The notes: generated by a model from the letters alone, not told the origin. Counted from the stretch's first letter, positions 25,321 to 37,922 are shown. The stretch is DNA of 64,000 bases from Trichuris trichiura (GCA_037903355.1 JBAJFE010000047.1:1302001-1366000), one strand, 5' to 3'. Program-made: numbers and translations.

Positions 25321-26089
25321 AACAGTAACAGGAGCGCCTGTATCATCACATGGACAGATGGAGAGATGAATCGTTGAACTGAGCCCACTGCAGCCCACAC
25401 TTATCCTACGGCTTTCCCGTAACGCATGGATGATGCAGCCGTTTCATGAGACAAAAGACGAAAATTGCACAGAAAGTGCATGCGGGTTTGGAGGATAATC
25501 TGGACGACACAGAAAATGATAGACTGCCAGACAGTCATAAGGACCATACGTAGCTTAACTGTTTTGTCTCTCCTGCAATAAATGTTCTCCGCCTCATGCA
25601 CCATGTTTATCGGCTTCTACGATCTATTCATCTGTTCTTTACATATAGTAGTTGTAATAGACATCCAGTAAACCTGAAGATATGATGTCTTTCTACGAGA
25701 CTATAACTTTATATAATGAACTGTTTGTATAACGTAGTGAATATCCCGTTATATGTACAATAATCTTTAATCTCCGGAGCTTTCAAGTCAATCATGACTA
25801 GTGTTCAACGGTCATTAAATGAATGCAATTTGCAAAGCGAGGTCAACCTTCAATCGTTTTTGTTGTGTGAGTAAGACAACAGCGACGGAGTATCACAAGG
25901 ACAGACATGAGAGCTCAAGCGACAAACCGGACCGACTGCAACCCATACTTATCCTACGCCTTTACAGTAACGGATGGATGGTGCAGCCGTTTCACGAAAA
26001 GGAAGGACCTCGTCCTGAGACAGAAGACAAAAACTGCGCAGAAAACGCCTGTGGATTTCGAGGATAAACTGTGTAACTTCCGGCGGTAC

Positions 26090-27260
26090 ATTTACACGTA
26101 TCTTTTCTGAAGAAGCGGAGCGTGCGATCTCTAAATAAGCAAAAGTCGAAGCGGTGTTTTACAGAAGAAATGAAACTGTGCTCTATCTCACGAAATTCTA
26201 TTTGCAGGCATGTCAGAAAATTGGCAAGCGGAAATGAGTTTCCATTGGGCAACATCAATAATATGGATGACACGCCAATACTTTTCGGTATGATTGGCAA
26301 TAGAACCATGGATAGTAAAGGCAGAAAGTTTATTATAGTGAAAGGCACTAGCCATGAAAGAACTCACTTCACGGTGATGCTGTCCTGCGTGGCTAATGGA
26401 GTGAAGCTGGAGCTCATGGTCATATTTAAGAGAAAAAAGGCCAAAGGAAGATTTTCCATCTGACGCCTTTGTCCACTATTATGAGAATGGCTGGATGGAT
26501 GAACAGGTTTGAGATTGTGGATTGACGGCATCTGGAAAAAAAGACCTGGGCATGGTAACAACAGAAGCTTATTAGTGTGGGACTCATTCCGAAGTGATGC
26601 AGCACAAACAATAAAATCACATTTAAACGAATATAAAATGAAAACAGCCGTAGACCCTGGTGGGCTTACGTCAGTCCTGCAACCGCTGGATGTTTGCATA
26701 AATAAGCCTCTCAGAAACTTCATGCGAGAAGAGTGGAAAGAATGTATAACGAACGGGCTGAAGACGTACACAGCCGGCGGACAAATGCGAGCTCCATCGC
26801 TCAGTTTGCTGTGCCAGTTCGCTATAAAAGCATGGAGCAAAGTAAAGACGGAAACCGTTATGAAATCTTTGCGAAAGTGCTCTTTTTCTTCCCTGTTGCA
26901 CGACGGAAAACGATGAACTGCCAGACAGTGACGAGACCATTCTTAGCCTAGTCGTTTTGTCCCGTGCAATTAATGTTCACTGCATTATGCACCATGTTCA
27001 TCCTATCCTGCAATCTATTCATCTATGTTTTACATGCACTAGTTGTAATAAACGTTCAATAAACCTATTCAATAGGATTCATTTTTCATAGCCCACGCAA
27101 TGCTGTACTCAAGTGTTAATCTGCAGCTGATCAGTTTTCGCGTTGAACTAGAGGCAAGACAGTTTTGATTGAATGGATGATGGGCATTAACAGGAAACTG
27201 ACTAATCAGAATTGACCTAGACTTGAGCAATCAGCGCCGCTGTCACTGGGCTAATTATTA
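26090..27260 (+). pseudogene. Pogo-like DDE transposase remnant (inner right arm)
   Basis: Two partial frames carry the DDE core. The first, 26122-26463, contains NMDDTPILFGMIGNRTMDSK, the first catalytic Asp region, and HERTHFTVMLSCVANGVKLE. The second, 26509-26916, contains TSVLQPLDVCINKPLRNFMR, the third catalytic Asp region, and EEWKECI. They are separated by frameshifts and stops, so the gene is dead. It pairs with the inverted copy at 23805-25000. Confidence 0.8.
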
Positions 27261-29909
27261 TCACTCTTTACTTACATACACTAACAATCTTTTTGAAAAT
27301 AACCGACCAGTTCAGATTAAGGTTCAAATAACCGAGAAGCAAATAACCAACCAATCACGAAAAAATGAAAGGTCCTAAAGGAGAAAACGAAGGCACTTTT
27401 ACATCACTTACCTGTACTCTAAAAATTTCAGACGATTACAAAATGCAAAGCCCCGGAAAGTTATAGAAATTCTAGCAGCTGCATGACGCAGCGCTCATTT
27501 ACGACTGCAAGGAATCATGAAAAGAGTGAAAGGTCATAAAGGAAAAAATGCGACAGATCATCACGATAACGTGCTTTCTTACTGAATATCAGAACTTGAA
27601 AAGTTTTGTCTTTTGTACGTTTTCTGACTTACTTGAAGGCCCAATAGATATAGTGCTCCCGTTTGAGCTATTCGTAACTTCACGAATACATGTTCTAACG
27701 ATAACTGTTATCTTGCCGCGGTTGTCGTATCATAAAGCACGGCAACCTGTAAGACTAAAGCATTCAGAAACTGTATGAGATATGAGATATCATACACTTT
27801 TACATACGTACCTGCAACGGAAGCATACTCTCTAAACATTTTACAAGGTTAAGCATAGCCATATTCATCCGAAACGTATTTGGCAAACATTTAACATTTA
27901 AAATATGCTCGGCGAATTCGTGCCACTGCTTGTGTTCACAGAAACCGTGTTATGGGTAAGCAGCTCTTCACTTTTTCTTTGTTCTTCTTGACTCAATAAT
28001 GGCTGTCGTTGCAAACGACAAAATTACTATTGTAACTACAGGATTGTCCAAGCTGTTCTAGAAACCAGGGAACAAACAAGAATTCTGCCTTGATTTCATA
28101 TGTGATAGAGTTGAGTCCGTGGATAATACCATTGGTCGAACCAGTTTTCAATGCTCACTTCACACTTTTCATTAGAAAGGGCATATCACTGTGCATCGAT
28201 CCAAACGCAACTTCTCCATTGTAAAAAGCGAAGAAGAACTTAATATGAAGTCAGCAGTCGTCTTCTTCTATTAACAAGTGCAGTATTTGAGAGGTATCAT
28301 AGGGCCAGCAGATCAATGGTGAAAATAACAGAGCCCATACTTTTTTTCAACTCATCCGGTTTTCGCTGCAGACGTTGCCATCTTTACAGAAGCCTTAACG
28401 CTCTATTCAATATTCAACACTGACGTGTTGAAAGTGTGAGCTGCACCGATCAGTGCGCGGGTCACTAATGGAAACCTGCGAAAATACCTCGGCGAGGCAC
28501 TGAAAAAGATTCACATGAACACTGCACATGTTTGTCAACATGCAAGAAACAAACCTGAATACAGCATTTCCACTGAGATGAAAGCAACAGAGAAGGAGAG
28601 TTAGTGCACAGTGCCTGTAGCACTTCAAAATTGCGATATGCTGCCATGATCGTTCATGAACTGGGTGGGTTTGAATGTCATTTGGCTTGCCTGTCAACAC
28701 GTACACCCTTCCTAGAACCAAGTCGAATTGCGAGTTTTCTTCAGCTCTGATACTGGGATGCGTTCTGTGAACGAACGGAGTTATGCAAGACGACGCTGGC
28801 GCTTCTGTGGTTGCCAGGACAACATTTTAATTGGCAGGGCTGAGCTCTCCCGTATGGTAGTGCTTAACCGGAAGGAGAAATTATTTATCACACAGCCACT
28901 GCTCTATCTGTTGACTGCCTTTCACAGATAACGCGAATTTTGGATTCCGGAGCGTCTTACGAATTTCCACTTTGATAGCGGAAACGGGTTCTTAGCAGTA
29001 GCCATAGCCATAATTTGAATACCATATTTCCGTCTGTATCTTCTACCATAGGCACCCTCACTTGAGTGCGATCAGCGCCTCACATGTCTAGACTGCTGAG
29101 AGTGTATGGTTACTAGCTCGCTGCTGCCCATGCCGACTGATTACATTCCAAGTTTGTGAAATGCGAACGCTAGTTCTATAGCATACACAGAAGAGCATCG
29201 CTTTCATTTGCTATTCTTCTTCACGGCTGACTTAGCGTATTGGTCTTGTGCTTTGTTTATTCCACCACAAAACTCCAACACCCGTACCAGCTCCTCTATC
29301 CACCAGTTCTTCTTTCAGTGCACATATTCGACATGAGGCTTTCTGCTGGGCAAACCCGTCAGTTTTTACTGCTTGAATTCAGAAAACTTGGGTGTAGCTT
29401 TTTCTATTGGCAAACTCCACCGTGTCTTTTTAATGCAGTTGGAAGTTATGTCTTGTGTAATCAGCAATCCTGTTCGCGTTTCGCAATTCATGAATTGAGA
29501 AAAAACCACGACTTGGAAGTCAGCAGCAGAACAAAGTCAATCAATAGTGACGACGAAAAATAACAGTATTATACCTCCGAGTAGCACCAATAATTTGTAT
29601 TTAACCATTATGGAGACCGTTGAGTGGACGTCAACGTAACACCACTTTGAATGCATACTAACGTCACCGTTGCAATAGATGTTCACTGCAATTTCATAGA
29701 CAGACCTGCGTTGACTGCACGGAATTGAAAGACGGCAGTAAACCAGACACGTGCAGTGTGCTGTGCTCATGATAAGCATGGTTCTTTTGTTCAACAGAAT
29801 AACATTAACACATCCAAATGGGTGACCGCTTACAAATGTTCAATCAAGCATCAACGGGAAAAATGACGCAGTGCACTAACGCCGGAAGTGAGGTTAACCA
29901 GACGGTGTT
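27261..29909. other. Unassigned DNA in the right half of the palindrome
   Basis: Scattered open frames of up to about 107 codons occur (for example 29240-29563 on plus and 28407-28721 on minus) without recognisable domains. I found no convincing inverted match in the left half. Confidence 0.35.
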
Positions 29910-31088
29910 TATCATTACAGACCATCATGTGAACATGGGAAGACACTTCACTGTGAGGTGTGATGATGAGGCAAATGTGACCATCATGTGATCATTTGTG
30001 CTCAGTACTGCAATGAGGTCAAATGGAGGTTACGAGGAAAGCTCATCTTCGTTTCGTGGCGTGAAATGTTGTACGCTCCAGCGAATCAGCTTAATCAAAC
30101 AACGTAAATAGCTGAGGTCTTCGTAAGGTTGCATATATTTTTCCGCACACAGAGCAGAACTGTAACTTTGGCCACTTTAAACAACACCTGAGCGTTAAAC
30201 GCTTTAATGGAGCATTCCATAACTTCTTCCAGACGCTTTCCGAATAGCAAGTATACTGGTAAGTAAATTTTGAGTTGTTTCTCAGGAAAGGCGAATTCGG
30301 AGCACCATGGTCGACTCGTTTCTTGAAATGGATGTCAGGTATAGCGTCGTATATGAGCTTCTGTTTCCAAGGTATGGGCAAGTGAAATGTGGTTGAACGT
30401 AGTGTACATAGTGTAATTGGTCAGCTACCATCCATGCTTCATTAGACAAGAATGTATTGGATGTCCTGATCAATACACGACGAAACGAATTACGAAGGAG
30501 AAAGACAGAGAGACGCAACCGGACGACACAAGCGCAGCATTCACACTGACCGCCATCGCCCGCAATGACCGCCTTATATACCTTTTCTCTGAGTAAATAC
30601 TTCGGGGCATTGCATAATCGTGTGTTTGCCACGCGCTTCCCTAATTGTCGAAGTAAAATGATTGGTCAGTTTGGCCACGGCTAACTTCCGGTGACCTTTC
30701 TCGTGACTGCCGTGGTCACATGAGCTTGTTTGCCACGTACTTCCCTAATTGTCGAAGTAAAATGATTGGTCAGTTTGGCCACGGCTAACTTCGGTGACCT
30801 TCCTCGTGACCGCCGTGGTCACATGAGCACTTGTTTATTACACCTAGATTATGACTAATCAATCGGCAATGCGGAAATGGAAACAACGGATGAGTAGTAG
30901 TTACCATTCATTCATACCCATCACTGTGGAGATAAATTTGCTGTCCGACTTCAACTTGCAGTGAAATTGAAATTGCCCACATTCAATGGAAGCTTTTTTC
31001 GCTGTGATTAAGTTGAACAAGTGCCCTCTCAGCCGAAGAGTAAAGACAGTAGGGTCAGTCGAATAAACGTTTTTCCATCAACCAAGTA
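29910..31088 (-). repeat. Middle arm (right) of the palindromic block
   Basis: This is the inverted copy of 20355-21570 and carries the same tandem sub-repeats (about 30630-30835), a TATA box on the minus strand (30574-30580) and the frame beginning MANTRLCNAPKYLLREKVYK. Compared with the left arm, the frame is shifted around 30330, so the two arms do not conserve one long protein. Confidence 0.85.
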
Positions 31089-32099
31089 CACTGTCTTCTC
31101 TGTACAGAACCTTCATACATAACCTGAACAAAAAGGAGATAGTATTATTTTGAAACTTACCCCACGCTTAGCTCCAGTGCTCTTTAGCTTTCGATTAGGC
31201 GCACAATTGCTAAGGGGCGCAGATCTGTTCTTCTGGTGTGGGAAAGCAATTGATGAGCGGTAAGGTGCCAGCGTTTTTGGGCGGACGATTTAGCCGAAAT
31301 AGGAAAATAGTGCGCGAAAAGGTAGTTTTACATCTTTGCAGCTATTAAATGGGGGCGCTGGATGGGAAGTGATTTCAGTAAGCAATAGGTGCTTTTGCTG
31401 CGGTTACTTTGACTCGAAACTTAAGGGGAACTTCTTTTGTATGGAGTTTACTAAGCATCAATGCTTGACAATAAGACGAAGGGCTTTGATAGAGACTATT
31501 AACTACAGCAGCTGTAATTTAAGTGAACGTTCAAAGTGCATTGAAATGTGAGCAGACGCATTGGAAATGGATTAAAGCTACGAAGAAGTATTGAGTGATC
31601 AACTGCTGAAATCGGGCAACGTTAGCTATGAATTCATGTAAGGCTGCTGGAGGGTGAACAGGGCAGCAGTCAACGACTTAAAGCTATCTATGAATCATGA
31701 TGCATTAAGGTGCGATAGAAGACGCGAAAACTTGAACATTTTTAAAAATATTTTAACGGATTAGAAAATACGCGCGCGTCTATGCGCATTAGGCTAAGAT
31801 TTCATAGAAAGGTTTTTGCCTAGAAAAAGACTCTTCATAACGTCGGCCAGCGAAATAATAGCATACAGAATTTGAAGTTTGTTTCGACTTTGCAGTGGCT
31901 ACCAAAACGGTTGACGAATATAGCGGGATATTCATATATCCAAGTGAAGAGATCTTTAGGTTCAGTTAATTTTAGGATTCTGGTTGCCTTTCGTCCGAGT
32001 CATCAGATGCTTGAATTCTGAATGAATAAATGAATCTACAAAACTGCATATTAATACAAAGCCATCATTTTATTACGCGACAGGATATAAGAAATTTAG
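31089..32099. other. Unassigned DNA between right-arm shells
   Basis: No gene or recognisable element was seen. The segment does not obviously match its positional partner on the left (17.99-20.35 kb). Confidence 0.35.
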
Positions 32100-32560
32100 C
32101 GGCGAATAAACGATGATCGCTGGCAAAATTGACAATGTGCAAATCGTCGTCTATCGAACAATAATTGGGTTTTTCTTGGTTGTTCACATGAAGTGTACAC
32201 GAGTTCGCGACGGATATGTAAATTTCAATTTACTTTTTTGCGCTTTCAGCCTGTTTATTACTGAAAAAGTTGTATTTCGAAATCATGCAGCAAAACCTTG
32301 CAGCTATGTGAATCAGTATCGCCCTCGTACAGCAGTCTATAGCCTATGTTTAAAAATACATTTCCTTCTGTGACTTTAATGCTTACATAGCAACTGACGG
32401 CTGTATATACTTATCGTACTTGAAAATCAAAACAGAAAACAACAGTATGGCTTGATTATTCTAAACCTTCGGTTCTCAAAGTGGGCGATATCGCCTCCTG
32501 GGGAGCGATAAGAGAGCACAGAGGGCGACGGGGAAACCCGTGCGGGGGCGTTGGAAATCA
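32100..32560 (+). repeat. Outer arm (right) of the palindromic block, with a hAT-like terminus
   Basis: This pairs with 17525-17995. Near 32474 it reads GGTTCTCAAAGTGGGCGATA and then CCTCCTGGGGAGCG, which resembles the terminal sequence of hAT-superfamily transposons. This suggests that both arm edges derive from copies of one hAT-like end. No complete hAT element is visible. Confidence 0.7.
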
Positions 32561-33122
32561 CATAAGAGGAACTCTGGCAGAATTGTCTCTAGCGCAAAAG
32601 ATCTGTCAGAAAGACCGGCGTAGAAAGGGCTTTTCTTAACTCGTCCTCTCCAGAAGTGGAGGCGGCAACCTCAAAGGAAGGTCAAGTGAAGATGGAGGGC
32701 GCAATTGAACAATGGCGTTTTACCGACTTTGCATTTACATGGCCATTTGAGCACATAATAAATGTTATTCCCATTGCTGTACTGCGAAACACTCATAGTT
32801 TGCCGGTAGTCTTCTAGCGATGTCGTAATGCGTACTACGCATTTAAACGATTAGGGAGTTAAGGTCATTCCGGCAAGCGCATTAACAAAAACAGCTTACT
32901 TGAAGATGAGATATAACCTCCCGGAAGTGTGCTAACGGAATTAAAAGTTGAAAAGCGTTTTATCTTTCGAAATCGCTAAAAACGGCAGCATACAACGGTT
33001 AGCCTTACAGTGAGTGGTATTTGGTCTCTCAATTTTAAAAAAAGATGACAAACTTTACTTGTACATAAAGCAACACCGCTCGAATGCCATCCTACGGACA
33101 ATAGCGTCAACTGTTTGAAAGG
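32561..33122. other. Intergenic DNA between the palindrome and VPS34
   Basis: I see no gene. This is the 3' flank of VPS34 on the minus strand. I found no clear AATAAA within the first 100 bases after its stop codon. Confidence 0.4.
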
Positions 33123-36100
33123 TTATTTACGTAAATACTGAGCAACGTCATGCATCATATCGACGATGGCGGCCATTTTCGCTGATATCGATACGTCGAT
33201 GAGCTGCTGCATGTACTGTACCGCCTCTTCGTCGGTCAAGTGAAGTAAGAAACGTTCCTACAAAGCAATGACGGTTAGCCTTTTCAACAAAACAAAAATA
33301 AAAAATGCGCTTTGGTTGCCTGCAACTTGCGAACAGCCTTATCCGGTTCCAAGGCAATATCAGGAATGGTTGAATTCACCATTAGGGCAAAGAGGTTCAA
33401 AAAGAGATTTGCGTGACGCCTCAAATGCAGAAAGGCCGTGTAGGCAAGATTGCGAAAATCTTGCCAGTAAGGACCGCTGAAACCGCCCATTCCTTCAATC
33501 ATCTCTTTGGTCAGCTTGACGGGAGGCGGCAAAATCCTTGGATCGCGGCCTGAAACCTTTTTCTTTATGCAAAACAGCTCAGCGGTTCAAAACATCTACC
33601 CAATATGTAACCAAAGTCGACGTGAAATAGACGACCATTCTTGCACAACAACAAGTTATGCAAATGTCGATCGCCTATGCCAAGCAGATAGGATATAACC
33701 GAGTAACCTGCGCAACTACGCACGTAGTTGTCCATTACTTCTGGTTCTATACCAAAGGGACCGCCTGCCGATGGTCTATGCGTGCGGAAGAAGTCCTACA
33801 AACATACGAGATATAACAAAGAAAACTTGCCTACCCAGTACTTGAATTGTTGAGTAGTCGCGTAGGACATCGCGCAACGTGTCCGATTCAATGTACTGTA
33901 CAAAGCCGTGATTTATGCTCGTCGACAATACTTTATACGGAGTGAGACGCAAGTCCAAATTCTCCTGCCGCAACAGCTTGTCCATCAAAGTTACCATCTG
34001 TATAATAAGTTGGTCCTGCCTTGAAAAAAAAGATTGATACGCTCATTGCAACGCCAATTACGTGGCGGATTCGCAAACCTCAAATCGTCGCCATATTTAA
34101 AAATGGTCGTATAGTTTTGTCCGTCCAGTGTTCGAAAGGTAAGCTTGCAAGGAGCCAAAGCGCTGTTAAAAATGGTAGCCTGATCGGCGACGACCATTTG
34201 AATTTTGACGCTCGGGTCAAGAGGCAATGGGAGACCAGCAAGATTTGTTAACGAAACTTTTTCGTCACTTTGATTCAACAGCGACCGCAGAAATTCGACC
34301 TTATGCTTTCGATTACCACTCTCTTTCACTACCGCTCGCATGATTTGTACAATAGCGTCAACAAAAAGTTGCTGTTTACGGAGAAGCTTCCGACGACGCC
34401 TTGCCTCAGTCCCACCGCGCGCCAAAGCTCTGGACAACCGTTCCAGCATAATTGCGTATATTTCTTTGTTCGTTGTAGTGTTGCCGCGGCCGTGCGTTCT
34501 ACTTGCGGTTTTCTGCAACGTACACGATACCGAGCAGTCTCGTTCCACCTTCAGGAACCAATACAAATAATTGGCCAATGCTGTATCCTTACAGGCAGCG
34601 CTGATCAAGAACGTAGCCAAGTCCGGAGACGAAACTACCGAGTGATCCATAGCTATGCTGACTTCGGGTACGTCGTTTTGAACGGGAGTAATTGGATCGC
34701 ACACATCATTATCAAACGAAATATGGCTAATGCCCTGAACAAAAGTGGAATCAACGCCGCCGGATATTTCTTCTATAGGCTCAAACTTTAGCGCTTGTAC
34801 CAATTGAAGCAGGTAGAGCAATAGAACTTCGTAGGATGCCTCCTTAAGACGACCAACGGCGTAATGCCTTACGGTAGGATGGGAAAAATTGGAGGACAAA
34901 AGCTCAAGGGCATCATCGACGCTCATAGGCACCCATTGGTTCAATAGATCCTCCGCTTGCTCAACTTCGCTGGCAACACCCCAATGAACGCACTGGAGAA
35001 ACTTGGCAAGCGCCTTTTGATTGCCCTTCAAATAGTAACGGAATTTCCATACTAAATCTTTCTCTTCGCCATTCAAAAGTTTGTTAGGTGAATAGTTAAC
35101 AATTTTGGCTAGCAAGTCGCGCGTGGAGGCATTCGGCTTTATCTCCCTGTCGGCAATCAGACTACGGCTGCATCGAGCCAGAATGTGATGCTTAGCTTCG
35201 ACCAAATTTTCCATACCAAGTTCCGGATCGGGATATCGCCCAATGGCGGGATACGGATTGAAGTAGCCCACCGATCCGCCGTTCGGCTCAAAGTAAACCA
35301 TGTAACCGTCAACGTCGCCAAAGCGAACAACGGGAAATTCAATCAAAAGAAACTGATCGCACTGCGAATCCCTATCGTGAGCAAAAATCGTCTCCACTTG
35401 ACGAAACGTGATCCGGTCCAGCCAGTCAATCTTTTCCATCATTCCGCCAAAGTAGAGCTTCGACAATTTGGACACCCTATCGATGCGACTTTTTCGAAAA
35501 TCCGTCGATTCCGAAGTGCACACCGGCTGCTGACCAGTTCGAACCTTGCCGGGTGTTGCGCTGTGCAACTGCCCGTCACCGGATACGTAAGGCCAAACTT
35601 TCAGGTCGTACATTCGCTGGCGCAATATACCGCGTTTTGTGAACAAAGATATACTGGTGCCGCCGAGTATATGGCTTTCCAAATTGGCGTGCACGTCCAA
35701 AATTGTGAACGCAAGACAAGCATCCCTGAAATTAATAAGTAGACATTCAAATCGAATAGAACATTCAACCAGTAAAACGTCGACTATTTGAACTATACCT
35801 GCACAGGCGTAGTTCAAATAACGGAAGACGCGCATAGTTATCAAACTTTCTCAATTTTTTCTACTGACGGCAATACAGTCGCTTTCCGCTTGTATTAAGC
35901 GAACTAAACAATTGCCCTAAAGCCGTAAAACCGTTAATAGCGAAACGCATCGTCCCGTTTCCATACTGTCATTTTGATTTTCAAGTACTCTGAGCTTCGC
36001 TCCTTGAACCCCGCTTCAAATAAGCAACAGCCGAATTATCACTTAACAGTTTTTATTTTAGGAACTCAAACTTATTTTTACCAATAAACTACCTTTGGAA

Positions 36101-37190
36101 ACTATTTTTTCTAACGTCATCTTTAAGCTTTGCGATTTACTTCGGAACTAAAGCCATTGATTGAATTTAATACAAAGATCCTTGTTTCATTGTCAGCTTG
36201 AAAGGCTTTTAGATTTGAAGGCGCTTCCACGTTCCTTAGCTGCTAGTTTGCGGATGCCTCATAACTAAATGATTTTGCCATTTTTAGACTTGCGTAAACA
36301 AGGATATTAGTTTTTTTTATCATCCACTTCGATGGGATAAGGAAAAGTGGGAAGATTCGAAAAAATGTACGCCCCACAAAACAGGAATAATAGGACATGC
36401 ATTAAACGGAGTTTCGCAGCGCAAACGAAGCTTTTTTATTTATTTTCGCGCTGAGAAATCTCGTCTTTAAAAACTGAAATAAAAAGGTAGTCAAAAGTCG
36501 TCTAGGTTTTACATAATAATAATTATAATAAAGCTGGTTTCCAAATGCGAACAAGCAACAGCTAAGTGCAACTTTACCACGTTATGCTGCTTTTAAAAAA
36601 GGATGAAGCATAGAAATAATTTAAAAATCTTGCTCGCTTGATCTCTACAACAAAGCGGCAGTCAAAGCGACGCTTTTGTTAGCTTAGTGCATAAACAGGC
36701 AAACGCGATCGAAAACTACCGTTCGATGAGTCATCTTTTCAACCCGCAAAAACACAAAGCCTTAATAAAAGAAAATTATGCCCAACCTTTCCGGTTAGCA
36801 TTGAGCTGAAAGGCTCGATAAGAGCTTGCAGCATATATAGCAACACCATAGTAGCAAGTATAAAGAATTATGTTACCTGGACAAGTCGCAATACTTGATT
36901 GGAAGCACCAACCATTCGTTCCAATTGTATCGCAATGTAAAGGACTTAAAACTAGTGTGCACCGGCAAGCCGAACGGTCGTCCATTGCAAAAAATCTGAC
37001 AATGCAAATAGATATTATGAACAACTTTGTCCTGTAATGCCACGCAATGGGACGTTAAACATTCCTGCTCGAGCACACTGTGAACGGACGGCTTTGGAAA
37101 ATGACCTTCGAGGCTTCCGACCTTCACTTTGACCAGTCGATTCACATCGCAACTGTATATGAAGCGAATTTTTTGATACTGTTCGTTCAT
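33123..37190 (-). CDS. PIK3C3: Class III phosphatidylinositol 3-kinase VPS34, complete
   Basis: VPS34 phosphorylates phosphatidylinositol to PI3P on endosomes and autophagosomes, in a complex with VPS15 and Beclin-1. I read six exons: 36877-37190, 34079-35725, 33842-34019, 33600-33795, 33320-33549 and 33123-33257. Phases agree throughout and give 899 residues, close to the usual length of about 890. The order is an N-terminal C2 domain ([26 protein letters not shown]), a helical PIK domain ([35 protein letters not shown]), and a kinase domain with the ATP-binding Lys ([11 protein letters not shown]), catalytic loop GDRHLHN and activation loop [10 protein letters not shown]. The C-terminal helix ends AQYLRK. 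The start is the ATG at 37190, since the frame upstream offers only a GTG. Intron 5 (33258-33319) has a GC donor. Exon 3 uses an AAG acceptor. In the catalytic loop, His replaces the Asp of human DRHLDN; Asp, Arg, His and Asn of DRHxxN are kept. Confidence 0.97.
35726..36876 (-). other. Intron 1 of VPS34
   Basis: This 1.15-kb intron separates the first C2-domain exon from the rest. The junction DLSR/DACLAF matches an uninterrupted stretch of other VPS34 proteins, so no exon is missing. It is A/T-rich and I see no nested gene or element. Confidence 0.7.
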
Positions 37191-37427
37191 AATCACCGTA
37201 TCTTTGGCAGCAGTAGTCAGGTGGGCTTACGAACAGCATATTCGTCTACGAAATTCGACACCATGCGACGTTCGGGATAGGCAACACAGCGCTAAGTTGA
37301 CAAATCACGATTTGCAGACGCAACAATAGCGCAATTTGAGCATTTTGGATTCAAATACTTTTAATCGTTTACCAGCTAAGGTCAAACGAGAGCTGCAAAG
37401 AAAAAAGTTCATCAGAAATGGGTTGGA

Positions 37428-37861
37428 CATGGACAAGTTGCGAACAAAAGTAGGCATAGAGTTTCTTTGCGGCAACAAACAATGGAATACCCAACGTAAG
37501 TCTCGCAAAAAGCATACAGAGCTTAGGAACACGGTAAAAAAAGCCGCGGCATAATTAACCAACGGACGTTCAACAATTGAAATATTATTGTTCAAGCAGT
37601 CTTAGAAGCGAGACATACTACTATGTTAACTGTCGCGGATAAATGCTAACTAATCTTGAAACTTAAGTAAGACTAATTCGGGCTTCAAACAATTTAGCGT
37701 TTTGCTTACGCTGCACTGAAATTTTCTTCCATGAAAAGAGTTGCAGGGTGGACCCAAAGCTCAAGAAAGCGCGACTGCATCCGGTGAATCCCTACTTCAT
37801 GCGGACAGCGCGTACAAGCGCCATTGCTAGACGCGAAGAACGTTTGCTAAGCCAAAATTAA
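37428..37861 (+). CDS. Possible small gene coding a Lys/Arg-rich protein
   Basis: Two open stretches look coding. The first, up to 37554, contains MDKLRTKVGIEFLCGNKQW and a basic tail. The second, 37747-37861, follows a TTGCAG acceptor and reads KLKKARLHPVNPYFMRTART before TAA. A polyadenylation signal follows at 37917. The splice joining them is unclear: the phase-compatible donor is weak (after CGTAA), while the strong GTAAGT nearby gives the wrong phase. The gene would be divergent from VPS34 and about 240 bases away. The basic composition recalls ribosome-biogenesis factors, but I do not recognise it. Confidence 0.3.
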
Positions 37862-37916
37862 TGTGGTCAATACAATGGTAGCTTCAAGTCCGACAATGCA
37901 ACACTGGGAACGCGCT

Positions 37917-37922
37917 AATAAA
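37917..37922 (+). promoter_or_regulatory. Polyadenylation signal after the small putative gene
   Basis: AATAAA lies 56 bases after the TAA at 37859-37861, which supports a transcript ending here on the plus strand. Confidence 0.45.

Larger units (their letters stand above)
17525..32560. repeat. Nested inverted-repeat (palindromic) block of about 15 kb
   Basis: Three pairs of segments are inverted copies of each other, nested around a centre near 25.0-25.7 kb: 17525-17995 with 32100-32560, 20355-21570 with 29910-31088, and 23805-25000 with 26090-27260. Similarity is very high in the middle pair and lower in the inner one. The outermost pair ends in hAT-like sequence. Stretches between the shells do not obviously match, which fits later insertions such as the Penelope-like fragment at 18.0 kb and the minisatellite at 22.4 kb. 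No host gene is recognisable inside. Confidence 0.85.

Noticed and set aside
17525..32560. A Polinton/Maverick or other giant virus-like transposon
   Set aside because: The size and inverted ends are suggestive, but no DNA polymerase, integrase, protease or capsid-like frame is visible.
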